Positions 7,633 through 14,300 are shown, counted from the stretch's first letter. The stretch is 14,562 nt of DNA from an uncultured Acidimicrobium sp. (GCA_903853285.1 CAINTF010000204.1:1-14562), one strand, 5' to 3'. Numbers and translations are program-made. The notes: generated by a model not told the origin, from the letters alone.

Positions 7633-8502
7633 ATGCATGTGCAATTGGTTGATGGGACTCGGTTGTGGTTTGACATAGACGGAGTTGGGCTGATGCCTGA
7701 CGGCGATGTGATGCGCCAGCGCCCGACTTTGATCGTGATGCACGGTGGGCCTGGTGGCGACCACAACGGCTTCAAGCCAGCTTTTTCTGCCATGACCGAT
7801 ACATGTCAGGTGTTGTATTACGACCACCGCGGACACGGCAGAAGCGACCGCAGCACGCCAGATAAATGGAATCTCAATCGTTGGGCCGATGATGTGGTCG
7901 AGATGTGTGCAGTGTTGGGAATTAAAAAACCGTTTGTGCTGGGTTTGAGTTTCGGCGGTTTTGTTGCACAACGAATTGCTTCACGACATCCTGGGTTCGC
8001 TAGTGGACATATTTTTTTGAGCACAGCAGCCTATAAAGATCGTGTTGCGGTCTACGAAATGTTTGGTCGATTAGGTGGGCCAGAAGCCGAAGCAACTGCG
8101 CGCGAGTTCTGGGAAGCACCGACTCCTGAAGCAATGGCGGCGGTTGTTGTCAAATACGTAACCATTTGCGGGCCGCTCTATACGCAAGCACCAGGAAATC
8201 ACTTTTTGAATAAGCGAACGATTAACAACAACGATGTCCTGACGCATTTCAATCACAACGAAGGGCCGGTCATGAATTTGTTGCCCGAACTTGCCGCTGT
8301 TCGTGAACCTGTGCTTGTCGCGCACGGAGAACTCGACCCAGTGACACCAATGATTGGTGCGCAACGCATTGTTGATGCGCTGCCCAAAGATCTAGTGAGA
8401 TTTGAGCGTTTTGCAGGTTCTGGTCACGGAGTGTTTCGTGATGAACCAGAAGCATTCTTTGCTGTGTTGCGCACATTTTTGAATGATCATCGGGGCGATT
8501 AA
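7633..8502 (+). CDS. Alpha/beta hydrolase (HGGPG type, proline iminopeptidase-like)
   Basis: This 289-residue alpha/beta hydrolase has a complete triad: the oxyanion motif HGGPGGDHN (37-45), nucleophile elbow GLSFGG with Ser106, acid HGELDP with Asp235, and GSGHGVF with His265. DHRGHGRSD (64-72) is the usual strand-helix block. The middle region, about 140-215, is the cap domain that sets substrate choice. HGGPG is typical of prolyl aminopeptidases (family S33), but many enzymes with this motif hydrolyse other amides or esters. A C-C bond hydrolase for a ring-cleavage product is possible given the aromatic cluster 1 kb downstream, but nothing in the motif set demonstrates it. The first in-frame start is GTG 7627; ATG 7633 is preferred because of the TAGGAT element just upstream. 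The gene is divergent from tdh, and SRPBCC gene 1 follows after 10 bases. Confidence 0.85.
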   Translation: MHVQLVDGTRLWFDIDGVGLMPDGDVMRQRPTLIVMHGGPGGDHNGFKPAFSAMTDTCQVLYYDHRGHGRSDRSTPDKWNLNRWADDVVEMCAVLGIKKPFVLGLSFGGFVAQRIASRHPGFASGHIFLSTAAYKDRVAVYEMFGRLGGPEAEATAREFWEAPTPEAMAAVVVKYVTICGPLYTQAPGNHFLNKRTINNNDVLTHFNHNEGPVMNLLPELAAVREPVLVAHGELDPVTPMIGAQRIVDALPKDLVRFERFAGSGHGVFRDEPEAFFAVLRTFLNDHRGD

Positions 8503-8505
8503 AGT
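8500..8505 (+). promoter_or_regulatory. Candidate -10 box of SRPBCC gene 1
   Basis: TAAAGT overlaps the hydrolase stop codon and ends 7 nt before ATG 8513. It fits TANNNT. No Shine-Dalgarno precedes this ATG. No good -35 is visible, and co-transcription with the hydrolase is an alternative. Confidence 0.25.
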
Positions 8506-8512
8506 AATTCTC

Positions 8513-8971
8513 ATGACTTACAACGTGGCGGTAGTACGAGAAGTTTCAGCATCTCCAGAAAAAGTGTGGTCGCTCGTCACTGACTTGCCCCGCATGGGTG
8601 AATGGTCGCCCGAAAACCTTGGAGGCGAGTGGCTCGAGGATGCAACATGTGCCGCAGTTGGTGCAAAATTTAGAGGCAACAATAAGAACGGCGACAAGTC
8701 ATGGCAGGCAACTGTGAGAGTTGACGTTTGTGATGCACCAAACAAGTTTGTGTTCAGCCTCAATTACAAAGAGAATCATTTATGTGATTGGGTATTTGAA
8801 ATTGAACCAACAGCTAGCGGCAGTCGTGTGACGCATGCATGGGTTGCGGGAACACATTGGGAACAATTTGCACCATTTGGCAAGGACATCAGTGGAGTTG
8901 AAGACCGTGCCACTCACAACCTTCGCAATATGGGTGTCACGCTCGACAACCTAGTAAACACGTTGAAATAA
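8513..8971 (+). CDS. SRPBCC family protein (polyketide cyclase/dehydrase-like), copy 1
   Basis: This 152-residue single-domain protein has the START/Bet v1-like helix-grip pattern: VREVSASPEKVWSLVTD at the N-terminus, then GEWSPEN, paired strands ending in CDWVFEIEPTASGSRVTHAW, and a long C-terminal helix. The fold makes a hydrophobic pocket that binds lipids, polyketides or aromatics; the function of this subgroup is unknown to me. It is a paralog of the protein at 13810-14271: they share LVTDLPRMGEWSPEN exactly, plus CDAP, CDWV, EIEPTA, GSRVTH and DRATHN, with over half of residues identical by hand alignment. The start is ATG 8513, matching the paralog's N-terminus. An earlier in-frame ATG at 8483 would overlap the hydrolase and is not supported. 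The gene converges on marR with a 20-base gap. Confidence 0.85.
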   Translation: MTYNVAVVREVSASPEKVWSLVTDLPRMGEWSPENLGGEWLEDATCAAVGAKFRGNNKNGDKSWQATVRVDVCDAPNKFVFSLNYKENHLCDWVFEIEPTASGSRVTHAWVAGTHWEQFAPFGKDISGVEDRATHNLRNMGVTLDNLVNTLK

Positions 8972-8991
8972 ATTCATAAATTACTGGGTAT

Positions 8992-9525
8992 CTATTTACG
9001 TAATGAACCTGTTCGCACACTCGTAGACGTCTGGTCTTCGACGTTTCGAATCAGTTGATCTATCACTCGCGTAAAGGCTGCAAGATCCGCCGGCTTCACT
9101 CCATCCAAAATGTCGGCCGAATGTTGAGCGGCGAATTCAATACCAAGGTCGGCAATTCTGCGCCCTTTCGCGGTGATGCGAACAAGTGAAATTCTGCGAT
9201 CATTTGGGTCGCTCAGTCTCACGATATGCCCCATTTTTTCCAACCGAGAAAGTCGATTAGTTAAACCACTCGGAGTGATCATTGCTAACACGGCTATTTC
9301 TGTAGGCATTAAGACGCCGTTTTTTCCGTGACGGCGCAGAGTTGCGAGCACATCAAATTCGCCAAGTGTGACGCCAAGGTTCAACATATGTTGATTCGTT
9401 ATCTCAAGTTGTTTTGTGACGAGAAGGTTGACCTTCAGGGCAGTTGACATTGCAGTGAAGTCGATGTCAGACCGTTCGACTGACCAAGTAGCAACTGTCT
9501 GTTTGACGAGATCCGAAATTTTCAT
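8992..9525 (-). CDS. MarR-family transcriptional regulator
   Basis: This 177-residue winged-helix regulator is probably dimeric and probably represses the divergent aromatic operon. The DNA-binding domain is clear: VTLGEFDVLATLRRHG (52-67), the recognition helix in MITPSGLTNRLSRLEKMG (82-99), and the wing LSDPNDRRISLVRITAKG (104-121) with the Asp-x-x-Asp-Arg-Arg signature. The N- and C-terminal helices would form the dimer. MarR proteins usually release DNA when bound by a phenolic ligand, which fits the neighbouring genes. The frame extends to an ATG at 9585, but those 20 extra codons run through a perfect inverted repeat and overlap the FAH start. ATG 9525 is preferred, with TAAGTT 7 nt upstream and no usable Shine-Dalgarno. 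Autoregulation is likely because the repeat lies upstream of its own promoter. Confidence 0.9.
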   Translation of the reverse strand: MKISDLVKQTVATWSVERSDIDFTAMSTALKVNLLVTKQLEITNQHMLNLGVTLGEFDVLATLRRHGKNGVLMPTEIAVLAMITPSGLTNRLSRLEKMGHIVRLSDPNDRRISLVRITAKGRRIADLGIEFAAQHSADILDGVKPADLAAFTRVIDQLIRNVEDQTSTSVRTGSLRK

Positions 9526-9532
9526 ATCCTGC

Positions 9533-9538
9533 AACTTA
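9533..9538 (-). promoter_or_regulatory. Candidate -10 box of marR
   Basis: TAAGTT on the minus strand ends 7 nt before ATG 9525, giving a leaderless or nearly leaderless transcript. The inverted repeat at 9550-9570 would then occupy about -25 to -45 of this promoter. Confidence 0.4.
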
Positions 9539-9547
9539 GCATTTAGT

Positions 9548-9577
9548 TTGACATCAAATATTTTGATGTCGTAGTAT
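9548..9577 (+). promoter_or_regulatory. Promoter of the aromatic operon (leaderless)
   Basis: TTGACA (9548-9553), an 18-bp spacer and TAGTAT (9572-9577) form the best sigma70-type promoter in the window. The -10 ends 6 nt before the ATG at 9584, so the predicted start point coincides with the start codon. There is no Shine-Dalgarno, consistent with a leaderless mRNA. Confidence 0.7.
9550..9570. promoter_or_regulatory. Inverted-repeat operator, probable MarR binding site
   Basis: GACATCAAA (9550-9558) and TTTGATGTC (9562-9570) are perfect 9-bp inverted arms separated by TAT. The repeat overlaps the -35 box and fills most of the spacer of the operon promoter, so a bound dimer would exclude RNA polymerase. 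It lies between the divergent MarR gene and its presumed target, and its 21-bp size fits MarR-family operators. I saw no second copy in the window. Confidence 0.75.
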
Positions 9578-9583
9578 CTCAGC

Positions 9584-10447
9584 ATGTCATTTATTTTGGG
9601 GAATATTGGAGACCGGGCTGTCCTGATCGAAGGTGATTCCTATTTTGATATCGAGACTTTGAGCAATGGAATGCTTTCAAGTGATCCGATGCAGTCAATT
9701 TCGTCTTTTGCATCGCTGCATCTGCTTTCAGATTCACTGAAAGACTCCGTGCCAACCGGCAAGGTTTCAAGCGTCAATCTTGGTCCACCGGTTCCAAGGC
9801 CACAAAAGAGTTTTGCTGTAGGTCTCAACTTTAAGAGTCATGCAGATGAGTCAAATATGCAACTCCCGACCAATCCCTTGGTATTCACCAAATTTCCTTC
9901 TTGTTTGGTTGGTGCCAACTCTGATATCGAGATGCGCTCAGATGGAGTTGATTACGAAGCTGAGCTAGTTGTGGTCATCGGTGTCGGTGGGAAAGACATT
10001 GATAAGAAAAATGCTTGGAATCACGTTGCGGGCGTGACGATCGGCCAAGACATCTCTGACCGGTTTGCACAATTTGCCGCACAGCCGCCACATTTTGATT
10101 TAGGCAAATCCTTCGACACGTTTGGGCCAATCGGACCGTTTGTTTATTCAACCGATCACTTTTCGGATCTAGATGACTTTCAATTAACGACTGACGTCAA
10201 TGGCGAAATCCGTCAAAGTGATACAACCAAAAATTTAATCTTTGATGTACCGACTCTGATTGAGTACTTGTCTCGGATCACGACTCTGGTGCCAGGTGAC
10301 ATTATTTTCACTGGAACACCAGATGGCATCGGTGCTGCTCAAGGCAAATTTCTTAAGGATGGCGACATCATTACAACGACTATCGCAGGCATCGGCACGA
10401 TGATTAATCATTGTCGCCGAGTGAGCGACTATGTGAAAGGAGCATAA
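9584..10447 (+). CDS. Fumarylacetoacetate hydrolase (FAH) family protein
   Basis: This 287-residue protein has a short N-terminal domain followed by the FAH catalytic fold from about residue 75. Key blocks are VGLNFKSHADE (79-89), the metal ligands in VDYEAELVVVIG (Glu125, Glu127), GQDISDR with Asp156, GKSFDTFGPIGP with Lys175, and the C-terminal GDIIFTGTPDGIG. Family members are Mg- or Mn-dependent and hydrolyse, decarboxylate or isomerise 2-oxo-4-enoate-type products of ring cleavage (for example fumarylpyruvate hydrolase, or HpaG of homoprotocatechuate breakdown). First in the operon, it should act on the product of the dioxygenase that follows; which of these reactions it performs is not readable. 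Its ATG (9584) coincides with the predicted transcript start. Only 2 bases separate its stop from the next start codon. Confidence 0.88.
   Translation: MSFILGNIGDRAVLIEGDSYFDIETLSNGMLSSDPMQSISSFASLHLLSDSLKDSVPTGKVSSVNLGPPVPRPQKSFAVGLNFKSHADESNMQLPTNPLVFTKFPSCLVGANSDIEMRSDGVDYEAELVVVIGVGGKDIDKKNAWNHVAGVTIGQDISDRFAQFAAQPPHFDLGKSFDTFGPIGPFVYSTDHFSDLDDFQLTTDVNGEIRQSDTTKNLIFDVPTLIEYLSRITTLVPGDIIFTGTPDGIGAAQGKFLKDGDIITTTIAGIGTMINHCRRVSDYVKGA
10436..10442 (+). promoter_or_regulatory. Shine-Dalgarno of the extradiol dioxygenase gene
   Basis: AAAGGAG lies 7 nt before ATG 10450, inside the end of the FAH gene. It selects ATG 10450 over the in-frame upstream ATG at 10411 and indicates coupled translation. 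Confidence 0.8.
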
Positions 10448-10449
10448 GC

Positions 10450-11403
10450 ATGGCACTGAATGGATTACTCGACATTGACTTAGCGGTAAAGAATCCACAG
10501 GAACTTTGCGAGTTCTGGGGGCGACATGGACTCAATAGTCCGTCTGATGGCGTGCTTGGAACTGATGACCGAAAGAAACAAATCACTGTGATCGAGGATG
10601 ACTACCGCCATCTCGATGCATTGCACTTAAGTTGCGAGTTTGAAAGCGATTTAGCAGCGATTGCTCAACGTATTGGAGAGATGGGCGTAGAGTCAAAAAT
10701 TAGTGGAACCAATCTGAGCTGTGTGGATCCAATATTTGGTCACCGAATTTCGATTGACGTTGGAGCTGCACCATCATTGAAACAAAATCCCGAGCGAGTC
10801 TCTAACTCACCAGGACGCAATCAACGTGTTGGCACACGAGCAGAGGTATTGCTTGAGACTGCGTCCCGTCGACCTCGTCGGCTTGGACACGTTGTGCTCG
10901 CAACACCGCATTTCGAGAAGGCAACAGCGTTTTATGTCGATGGAATTGGGTTTCGAGTCTCGGATCAAGTTTTGAATGGAATAGCGACATTTATGCGTTG
11001 TGAGTCGGACCATCACAACTTCTTCATTCATCCTGGATTTACCAGTCATCTCAACCACTATGCGCTTGAGGTAGATGATGTCGATGCAATTGGCAAGTTG
11101 GGTATGGAGGTGCTGGCCGAACGTCCAGATGCAAACGTGGTCGGAATCGGTCGACACAACTTGGGCGCCAACATCTTTTGGTATCTCACCGACCCTTCAG
11201 GGAACATGTTTGAGTTTTTCTCTGACATGGATCAGATCACTGATGACGAAGCATGGGAAAGAGATTTCTGCAAGCGAGATTGGGAAGGTGCAGATGGACC
11301 GGCCGGATTTTCGGTGTGGGGGCCAAAGGAACCTGAAAGTTTTATTAACCAACCTGATCTATTCGAAATTGCAGCAGCTCGTGAAGCTCGCGGACTGATT
11401 TAA
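10450..11403 (+). CDS. Type I extradiol ring-cleavage dioxygenase (VOC superfamily)
   Basis: This 317-residue protein has two vicinal-oxygen-chelate domains. The N-terminal one (1-105) is degenerate; the C-terminal one, from about 143, is catalytic. The Fe(II) triad is visible: His147 (LGHVVLA), His203 (LNHYALEV) and Glu255 (GNMFEFF). DHH (187-189) and GRHNLGANIF (235-243) are the second-shell His positions of BphC- and HPCD-type catechol 2,3-dioxygenases, and YLTDPSGN precedes the Glu. The C-terminal tail includes WGPKEPESF and a helix, resembling the lid of homoprotocatechuate-type enzymes. It should open a catechol beside a hydroxyl, giving a 2-hydroxymuconic semialdehyde-type product. The catechol is unknown. 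It lies between the FAH gene (2 bases upstream) and the SDR gene (9 bases downstream). Confidence 0.88.
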   Translation: MALNGLLDIDLAVKNPQELCEFWGRHGLNSPSDGVLGTDDRKKQITVIEDDYRHLDALHLSCEFESDLAAIAQRIGEMGVESKISGTNLSCVDPIFGHRISIDVGAAPSLKQNPERVSNSPGRNQRVGTRAEVLLETASRRPRRLGHVVLATPHFEKATAFYVDGIGFRVSDQVLNGIATFMRCESDHHNFFIHPGFTSHLNHYALEVDDVDAIGKLGMEVLAERPDANVVGIGRHNLGANIFWYLTDPSGNMFEFFSDMDQITDDEAWERDFCKRDWEGADGPAGFSVWGPKEPESFINQPDLFEIAAAREARGLI

Positions 11404-11412
11404 AGAACTGAC

Positions 11413-12192
11413 ATGGATCTCGGAATAGCAAAACGTCACGCAATATTGCTCGCTTCAAGTAGGGGGCTCGGTCGTGCATGCGCCGAAAGCCTTGCACGAG
11501 AAGGGGTGAATGTCGTGATCAACGGTCGCACAGCTGACGATGTGCACCGTGCCGTAGATGAAATAACGAGTAGGTACAAAGTAAGTGCCAAAGGTGTCGT
11601 CGGCGATTCTTCAACGTCTGAAGTTCAGGAGCAGTTGATCGCAGCTTGTGACTCTCCGGACATCGTTTTGTTAAACGGTGAAGGTCCATCTCCAAAAATG
11701 TTTCAGGACATTACGGAAAATGATTTGCAAGAATCCATTGAGCGAGCCCTCACTGCGCCACTCATGTTTTTACAGCGGGTTATTCCTGGAATGTGTGAGC
11801 GAAAATTCGGTCGAATTATCGCGATCAGTTCAGCAATGGTTAAATCACCAAACCCAGCGATGTCACTTTCGCACGGACCGCGTCTTGGACTAACTGGAGT
11901 TCTGAAAGGACTTTCGAAAGACCTTGCAAAATTTAACGTCACCGTTAATCAATTGCTGCCAGAGCGATTTGATACCTACCGTCAGGAACAAATGGCTCAA
12001 ATCGTGATGCAAGTGCGTGGTGTTACTTACGAAGAGGCTCGGGCAGATCAAATCAAGTCAATTAAGGCTGGCCGGCTGGGAAAACCAGAAGAGTTTGGTG
12101 ATGCATTCGCGTTTTTGTGTTCTGCTCAAGCTGGCTATATCAGCGGACAAAACTTGCAACTTGATGGCGGCAGTTACGAAGGCGTTTTCTAG
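11413..12192 (+). CDS. Atypical short-chain dehydrogenase/reductase lacking the Tyr-Lys pair
   Basis: This 259-residue Rossmann-fold protein of the FabG-like SDR family has the nucleotide motif ASSRGLGRACAE (14-25), a variant of TGxxxGxG, then NGRTADDV after the second strand. LLNGEG (86-91) stands where NNAG is usual, and SS (139-140) is at the active-site Ser. Where YxxxK is expected, the sequence is SHGPR (153-157), so Tyr is replaced by Ser and Lys by Arg. The end, GYISGQNLQLDGGSYEGVF, is a normal SDR C-terminus. A known group of FabG-like SDRs carries a similar LSNxxRxGL block, so this is probably an established subfamily, with altered chemistry or a non-catalytic role. In the operon it could act on the ring-cleavage semialdehyde or on a diol; neither is demonstrated. 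Its own Shine-Dalgarno is weak. Confidence 0.85.
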   Translation: MDLGIAKRHAILLASSRGLGRACAESLAREGVNVVINGRTADDVHRAVDEITSRYKVSAKGVVGDSSTSEVQEQLIAACDSPDIVLLNGEGPSPKMFQDITENDLQESIERALTAPLMFLQRVIPGMCERKFGRIIAISSAMVKSPNPAMSLSHGPRLGLTGVLKGLSKDLAKFNVTVNQLLPERFDTYRQEQMAQIVMQVRGVTYEEARADQIKSIKAGRLGKPEEFGDAFAFLCSAQAGYISGQNLQLDGGSYEGVF

Positions 12193-12207
12193 AAATTGAT
12201 TTGGGTA

Positions 12208-13788
12208 ATGCCTAAGAACTCAATAGATATTCTCATCGTTGGTGCCGGACCTGTTGGACTTACCGGCGCGTTAATTGCACACGAGCTTGGTCTTTCTGTT
12301 CGCATCATTGAACGTCGACCAACTGCACAAAGCGCACCAGCAGCACATGTCATCAATGCGCGTACGTTTGAGATTTGGAAACAAATTGGACTTGATGTCG
12401 AAAAAATCCGAAGTACTGCGCAATCACCAGAACAAGCAGGTTTTGTTCATTGGGTTACTCGCCTTGGCGAAAAAGTATTAGGAACATTGCAATATGAACA
12501 ACAAGGTGATGACAATTTGAGTGTTACACCAACGCCGCTTCGAAACCTTTCGCAGCATTTGCTTGAGCCATTGCTTGTCTCTGAATTAAAGAATCGTGGA
12601 ATCGGCGTTGAATACGCATCAACTTGGGAGGCATACGAAGAAGGCCCTGATGGCGTAATTTCTTCGGTTGCAATCGATGGTCAGAACGAAAAGATTTCCA
12701 GCAAGTGGCTCATCGCATGTGACGGCGCATCAAGCAGTGTTCGCAATGCATGTGGTATTTCGATGATTGGTCCCGACAATTTGCAGAAATTTTTCATGGT
12801 TCACTTTAAGGCCGACCTCAAATCACTGACTGCTTCAAATCCTGGCGTTCTGTATTGGATCTGTGATCCTCGCGCAGGTGGAACCTTGATTTCGCACGGA
12901 GGCGACAACGAGTGGGTATATATGTATCCAATCGCAGAAGGAAATGAAGTGCAGATTTCTCCATCCGAGTGTGATCAGTTGATTCGCAATGCAATTGCGC
13001 CAACAAGTGCAACAATTACGGTACTTCGACAATCTTCTTGGACTATGACTTCACAAATTGCGGACTCATATCGATTGAGTCGCGTATTGCTCGCAGGAGA
13101 TGCTGCACACAGGTTTCCACCGTCCGGGGGAATGGGTCTGAACACCGGAGTAGGCGATATTCATAATTTGATGTGGAAAATAGATCGAATTGAGGCTGGA
13201 GTAGCGGACTTAGCGCTACTGGACACATATGAGAAAGAACGCCGACCAATCGCTGAACGAAATGCGCAAGCAAGCATGGACAACGCGTTCAAAATGTTTG
13301 AGGTGTTTATGGCTCTTGGAGTTGACGCAGACACAGAAGTCGCGTTCGCAAACCTCAATAGAGTGCTCGAAGATGCTGAAGCCATGAAAGTTCTGGACCA
13401 AGCGATTCAGAATCAAGCGACACATTTCGACATGCTTGGATTGCAAATTGGTTATCGATACATTCTTCCGACCTCGACAACTGAGCTTGAGCCACTCACT
13501 GATGAAATCATTCGTAATTATCGCCCATCGGTCGAGGTGGGCAATCGACTTCCACATGGTTGGCTCGAGCGAAACGGTGAAAAAATATCGTCGTTGGATC
13601 TTGTCAGTTTGGATGACTACTCGATCATTGGAGGTTTGGAGTTTTCGAGCGATTTACCGCACATCAAAATCGGTCGAGATGTTCAAGACACCGATAACTG
13701 GTGGTCACAGACTCTTGGTTTGTCATCCACTGAAGGATTACTTATTCGCCCAGACCAGCACATTGAACTGCGCCTTTCCAGTAACTAA
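12208..13788 (+). CDS. Class A flavin-dependent phenolic hydroxylase (MhpA/TfdB-like)
   Basis: This 526-residue FAD monooxygenase should ortho-hydroxylate a phenolic ring to give the catechol used by the dioxygenase in the same operon. The GAGPVG dinucleotide motif is at 12-17, Glu35 of IIERR binds ribose, the DG motif is in ACDGASSSVRNACG (170-183), and the second FAD motif is AGDAAHRFPPSGGMGLNTG (296-314). The following GDIHNLMWKI is characteristic of the longer PheA/TfdB/MhpA branch, whose C-terminal third (about 400-526) is a thioredoxin-like domain. Cytosolic, with no signal peptide. The frame also opens with TTG at 12196, four codons earlier; ATG 12208 gives the standard short N-terminus before the first beta strand. 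It sits 15 bases after the SDR stop and is the last gene before SRPBCC copy 2. The substrate is unknown. Confidence 0.88.
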   Translation: MPKNSIDILIVGAGPVGLTGALIAHELGLSVRIIERRPTAQSAPAAHVINARTFEIWKQIGLDVEKIRSTAQSPEQAGFVHWVTRLGEKVLGTLQYEQQGDDNLSVTPTPLRNLSQHLLEPLLVSELKNRGIGVEYASTWEAYEEGPDGVISSVAIDGQNEKISSKWLIACDGASSSVRNACGISMIGPDNLQKFFMVHFKADLKSLTASNPGVLYWICDPRAGGTLISHGGDNEWVYMYPIAEGNEVQISPSECDQLIRNAIAPTSATITVLRQSSWTMTSQIADSYRLSRVLLAGDAAHRFPPSGGMGLNTGVGDIHNLMWKIDRIEAGVADLALLDTYEKERRPIAERNAQASMDNAFKMFEVFMALGVDADTEVAFANLNRVLEDAEAMKVLDQAIQNQATHFDMLGLQIGYRYILPTSTTELEPLTDEIIRNYRPSVEVGNRLPHGWLERNGEKISSLDLVSLDDYSIIGGLEFSSDLPHIKIGRDVQDTDNWWSQTLGLSSTEGLLIRPDQHIELRLSSN

Positions 13789-13797
13789 TCGTTTTGC

Positions 13798-13803
13798 TAT
13801 GGT
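13798..13803 (+). promoter_or_regulatory. Candidate extended -10 box of SRPBCC gene 2
   Basis: TATGGT, preceded by TG and one base (TGCTATGGT), ends 6 nt before ATG 13810. TTTCCA at 13775-13780, 17 bp upstream, is a weak -35. This would give SRPBCC gene 2 its own leaderless transcript besides read-through from the operon. Confidence 0.45.
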
Positions 13804-13809
13804 TGCGAA

Positions 13810-14271
13810 ATGACACAACCTGCACCAGTTTCGGTAACACGAGAGTTTTCTGCATCACCTGACAAAGTGTGGGCACTCGTCACTGACTTGCCTCGGATGG
13901 GTGAATGGTCGCCAGAAAACCAGGGTGGCAAGTGGGCTAAGGGAGCAACCGGACCAGCTGTTGGCGCAATATTCAAGGGCCGAAACAAAAACGGCAAGAA
14001 GGCTTGGGGCACAAACGTCAAAGTCAATGCATGCGATGCTCCAAAGAAATTTTCTTTCGGACTGATGGTCTTCGGAAACAACTGGTGTGATTGGGTGTAC
14101 GAAATTGAGCCGACTGCTGCAGGCAGCAGAGTGACACACAGCTGGATTGATCACCGTGGTGGTATCAGCTCTTTTCTTGGCAAACTCGTAAGCGGTGTTG
14201 CCGACCGAGCAACGCATAACAAAAAGAACATGGAAATCACCATGGACAACCTTGCGAAGGCAGCGAACTAA
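13810..14271 (+). CDS. SRPBCC family protein (polyketide cyclase/dehydrase-like), copy 2
   Basis: This 153-residue helix-grip protein is a paralog of the one at 8513-8971. It begins VSVTREFSASPDKVWALVTD, followed by the shared LPRMGEWSPEN, KNGKKAWG, CDAPKKF, WCDWVYEIEPTAAGSRVTHSW and DRATHN blocks and a C-terminal amphipathic helix. The two differ most in the loop before the last helix (HRGGISSFLGK here), which lines the ligand pocket in this fold, so they may bind different ligands. It has no visible catalytic motif. It lies 21 bases after the hydroxylase gene, and a ligand-binding or product-shaping role in the same pathway is plausible but not shown. The start ATG has no Shine-Dalgarno but has a TATGGT hexamer 6 nt upstream. 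Confidence 0.86.
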   Translation: MTQPAPVSVTREFSASPDKVWALVTDLPRMGEWSPENQGGKWAKGATGPAVGAIFKGRNKNGKKAWGTNVKVNACDAPKKFSFGLMVFGNNWCDWVYEIEPTAAGSRVTHSWIDHRGGISSFLGKLVSGVADRATHNKKNMEITMDNLAKAAN

Positions 14272-14282
14272 CTAGCTATAGC

Positions 14283-14300
14283 GATCCCGTAGCAGGGATC
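14283..14300. terminator. Hairpin between convergent SRPBCC gene 2 and thrH-like gene
   Basis: GATCCC (14283-14288) and GGGATC (14295-14300) pair perfectly around a 6-base loop. The stem lies in the 28-base convergent gap and touches the stop codon of the minus-strand gene. There is no run of T on either strand, so intrinsic termination would be atypical; an RNA-stabilising hairpin is an alternative. Confidence 0.35.

Noticed and set aside
7551..7793. 81-codon N-terminal extension of tdh on the minus strand
   Set aside because: It runs antisense through the alpha/beta hydrolase gene, has no family-like sequence, and the ATG at 7550 gives the exact standard length of 341 residues.
8483..8512. 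Upstream ATG for SRPBCC gene 1
   Set aside because: It overlaps the hydrolase gene, and the paralog's N-terminus aligns with the ATG at 8513.
10411..10449. Upstream ATG for the extradiol dioxygenase
   Set aside because: It would overlap the FAH gene and ignore the AAAGGAG placed 7 nt before ATG 10450.
12196..12207. TTG start for the class A hydroxylase
   Set aside because: ATG 12208 is four codons downstream and gives the usual N-terminus directly before the FAD-binding strand.
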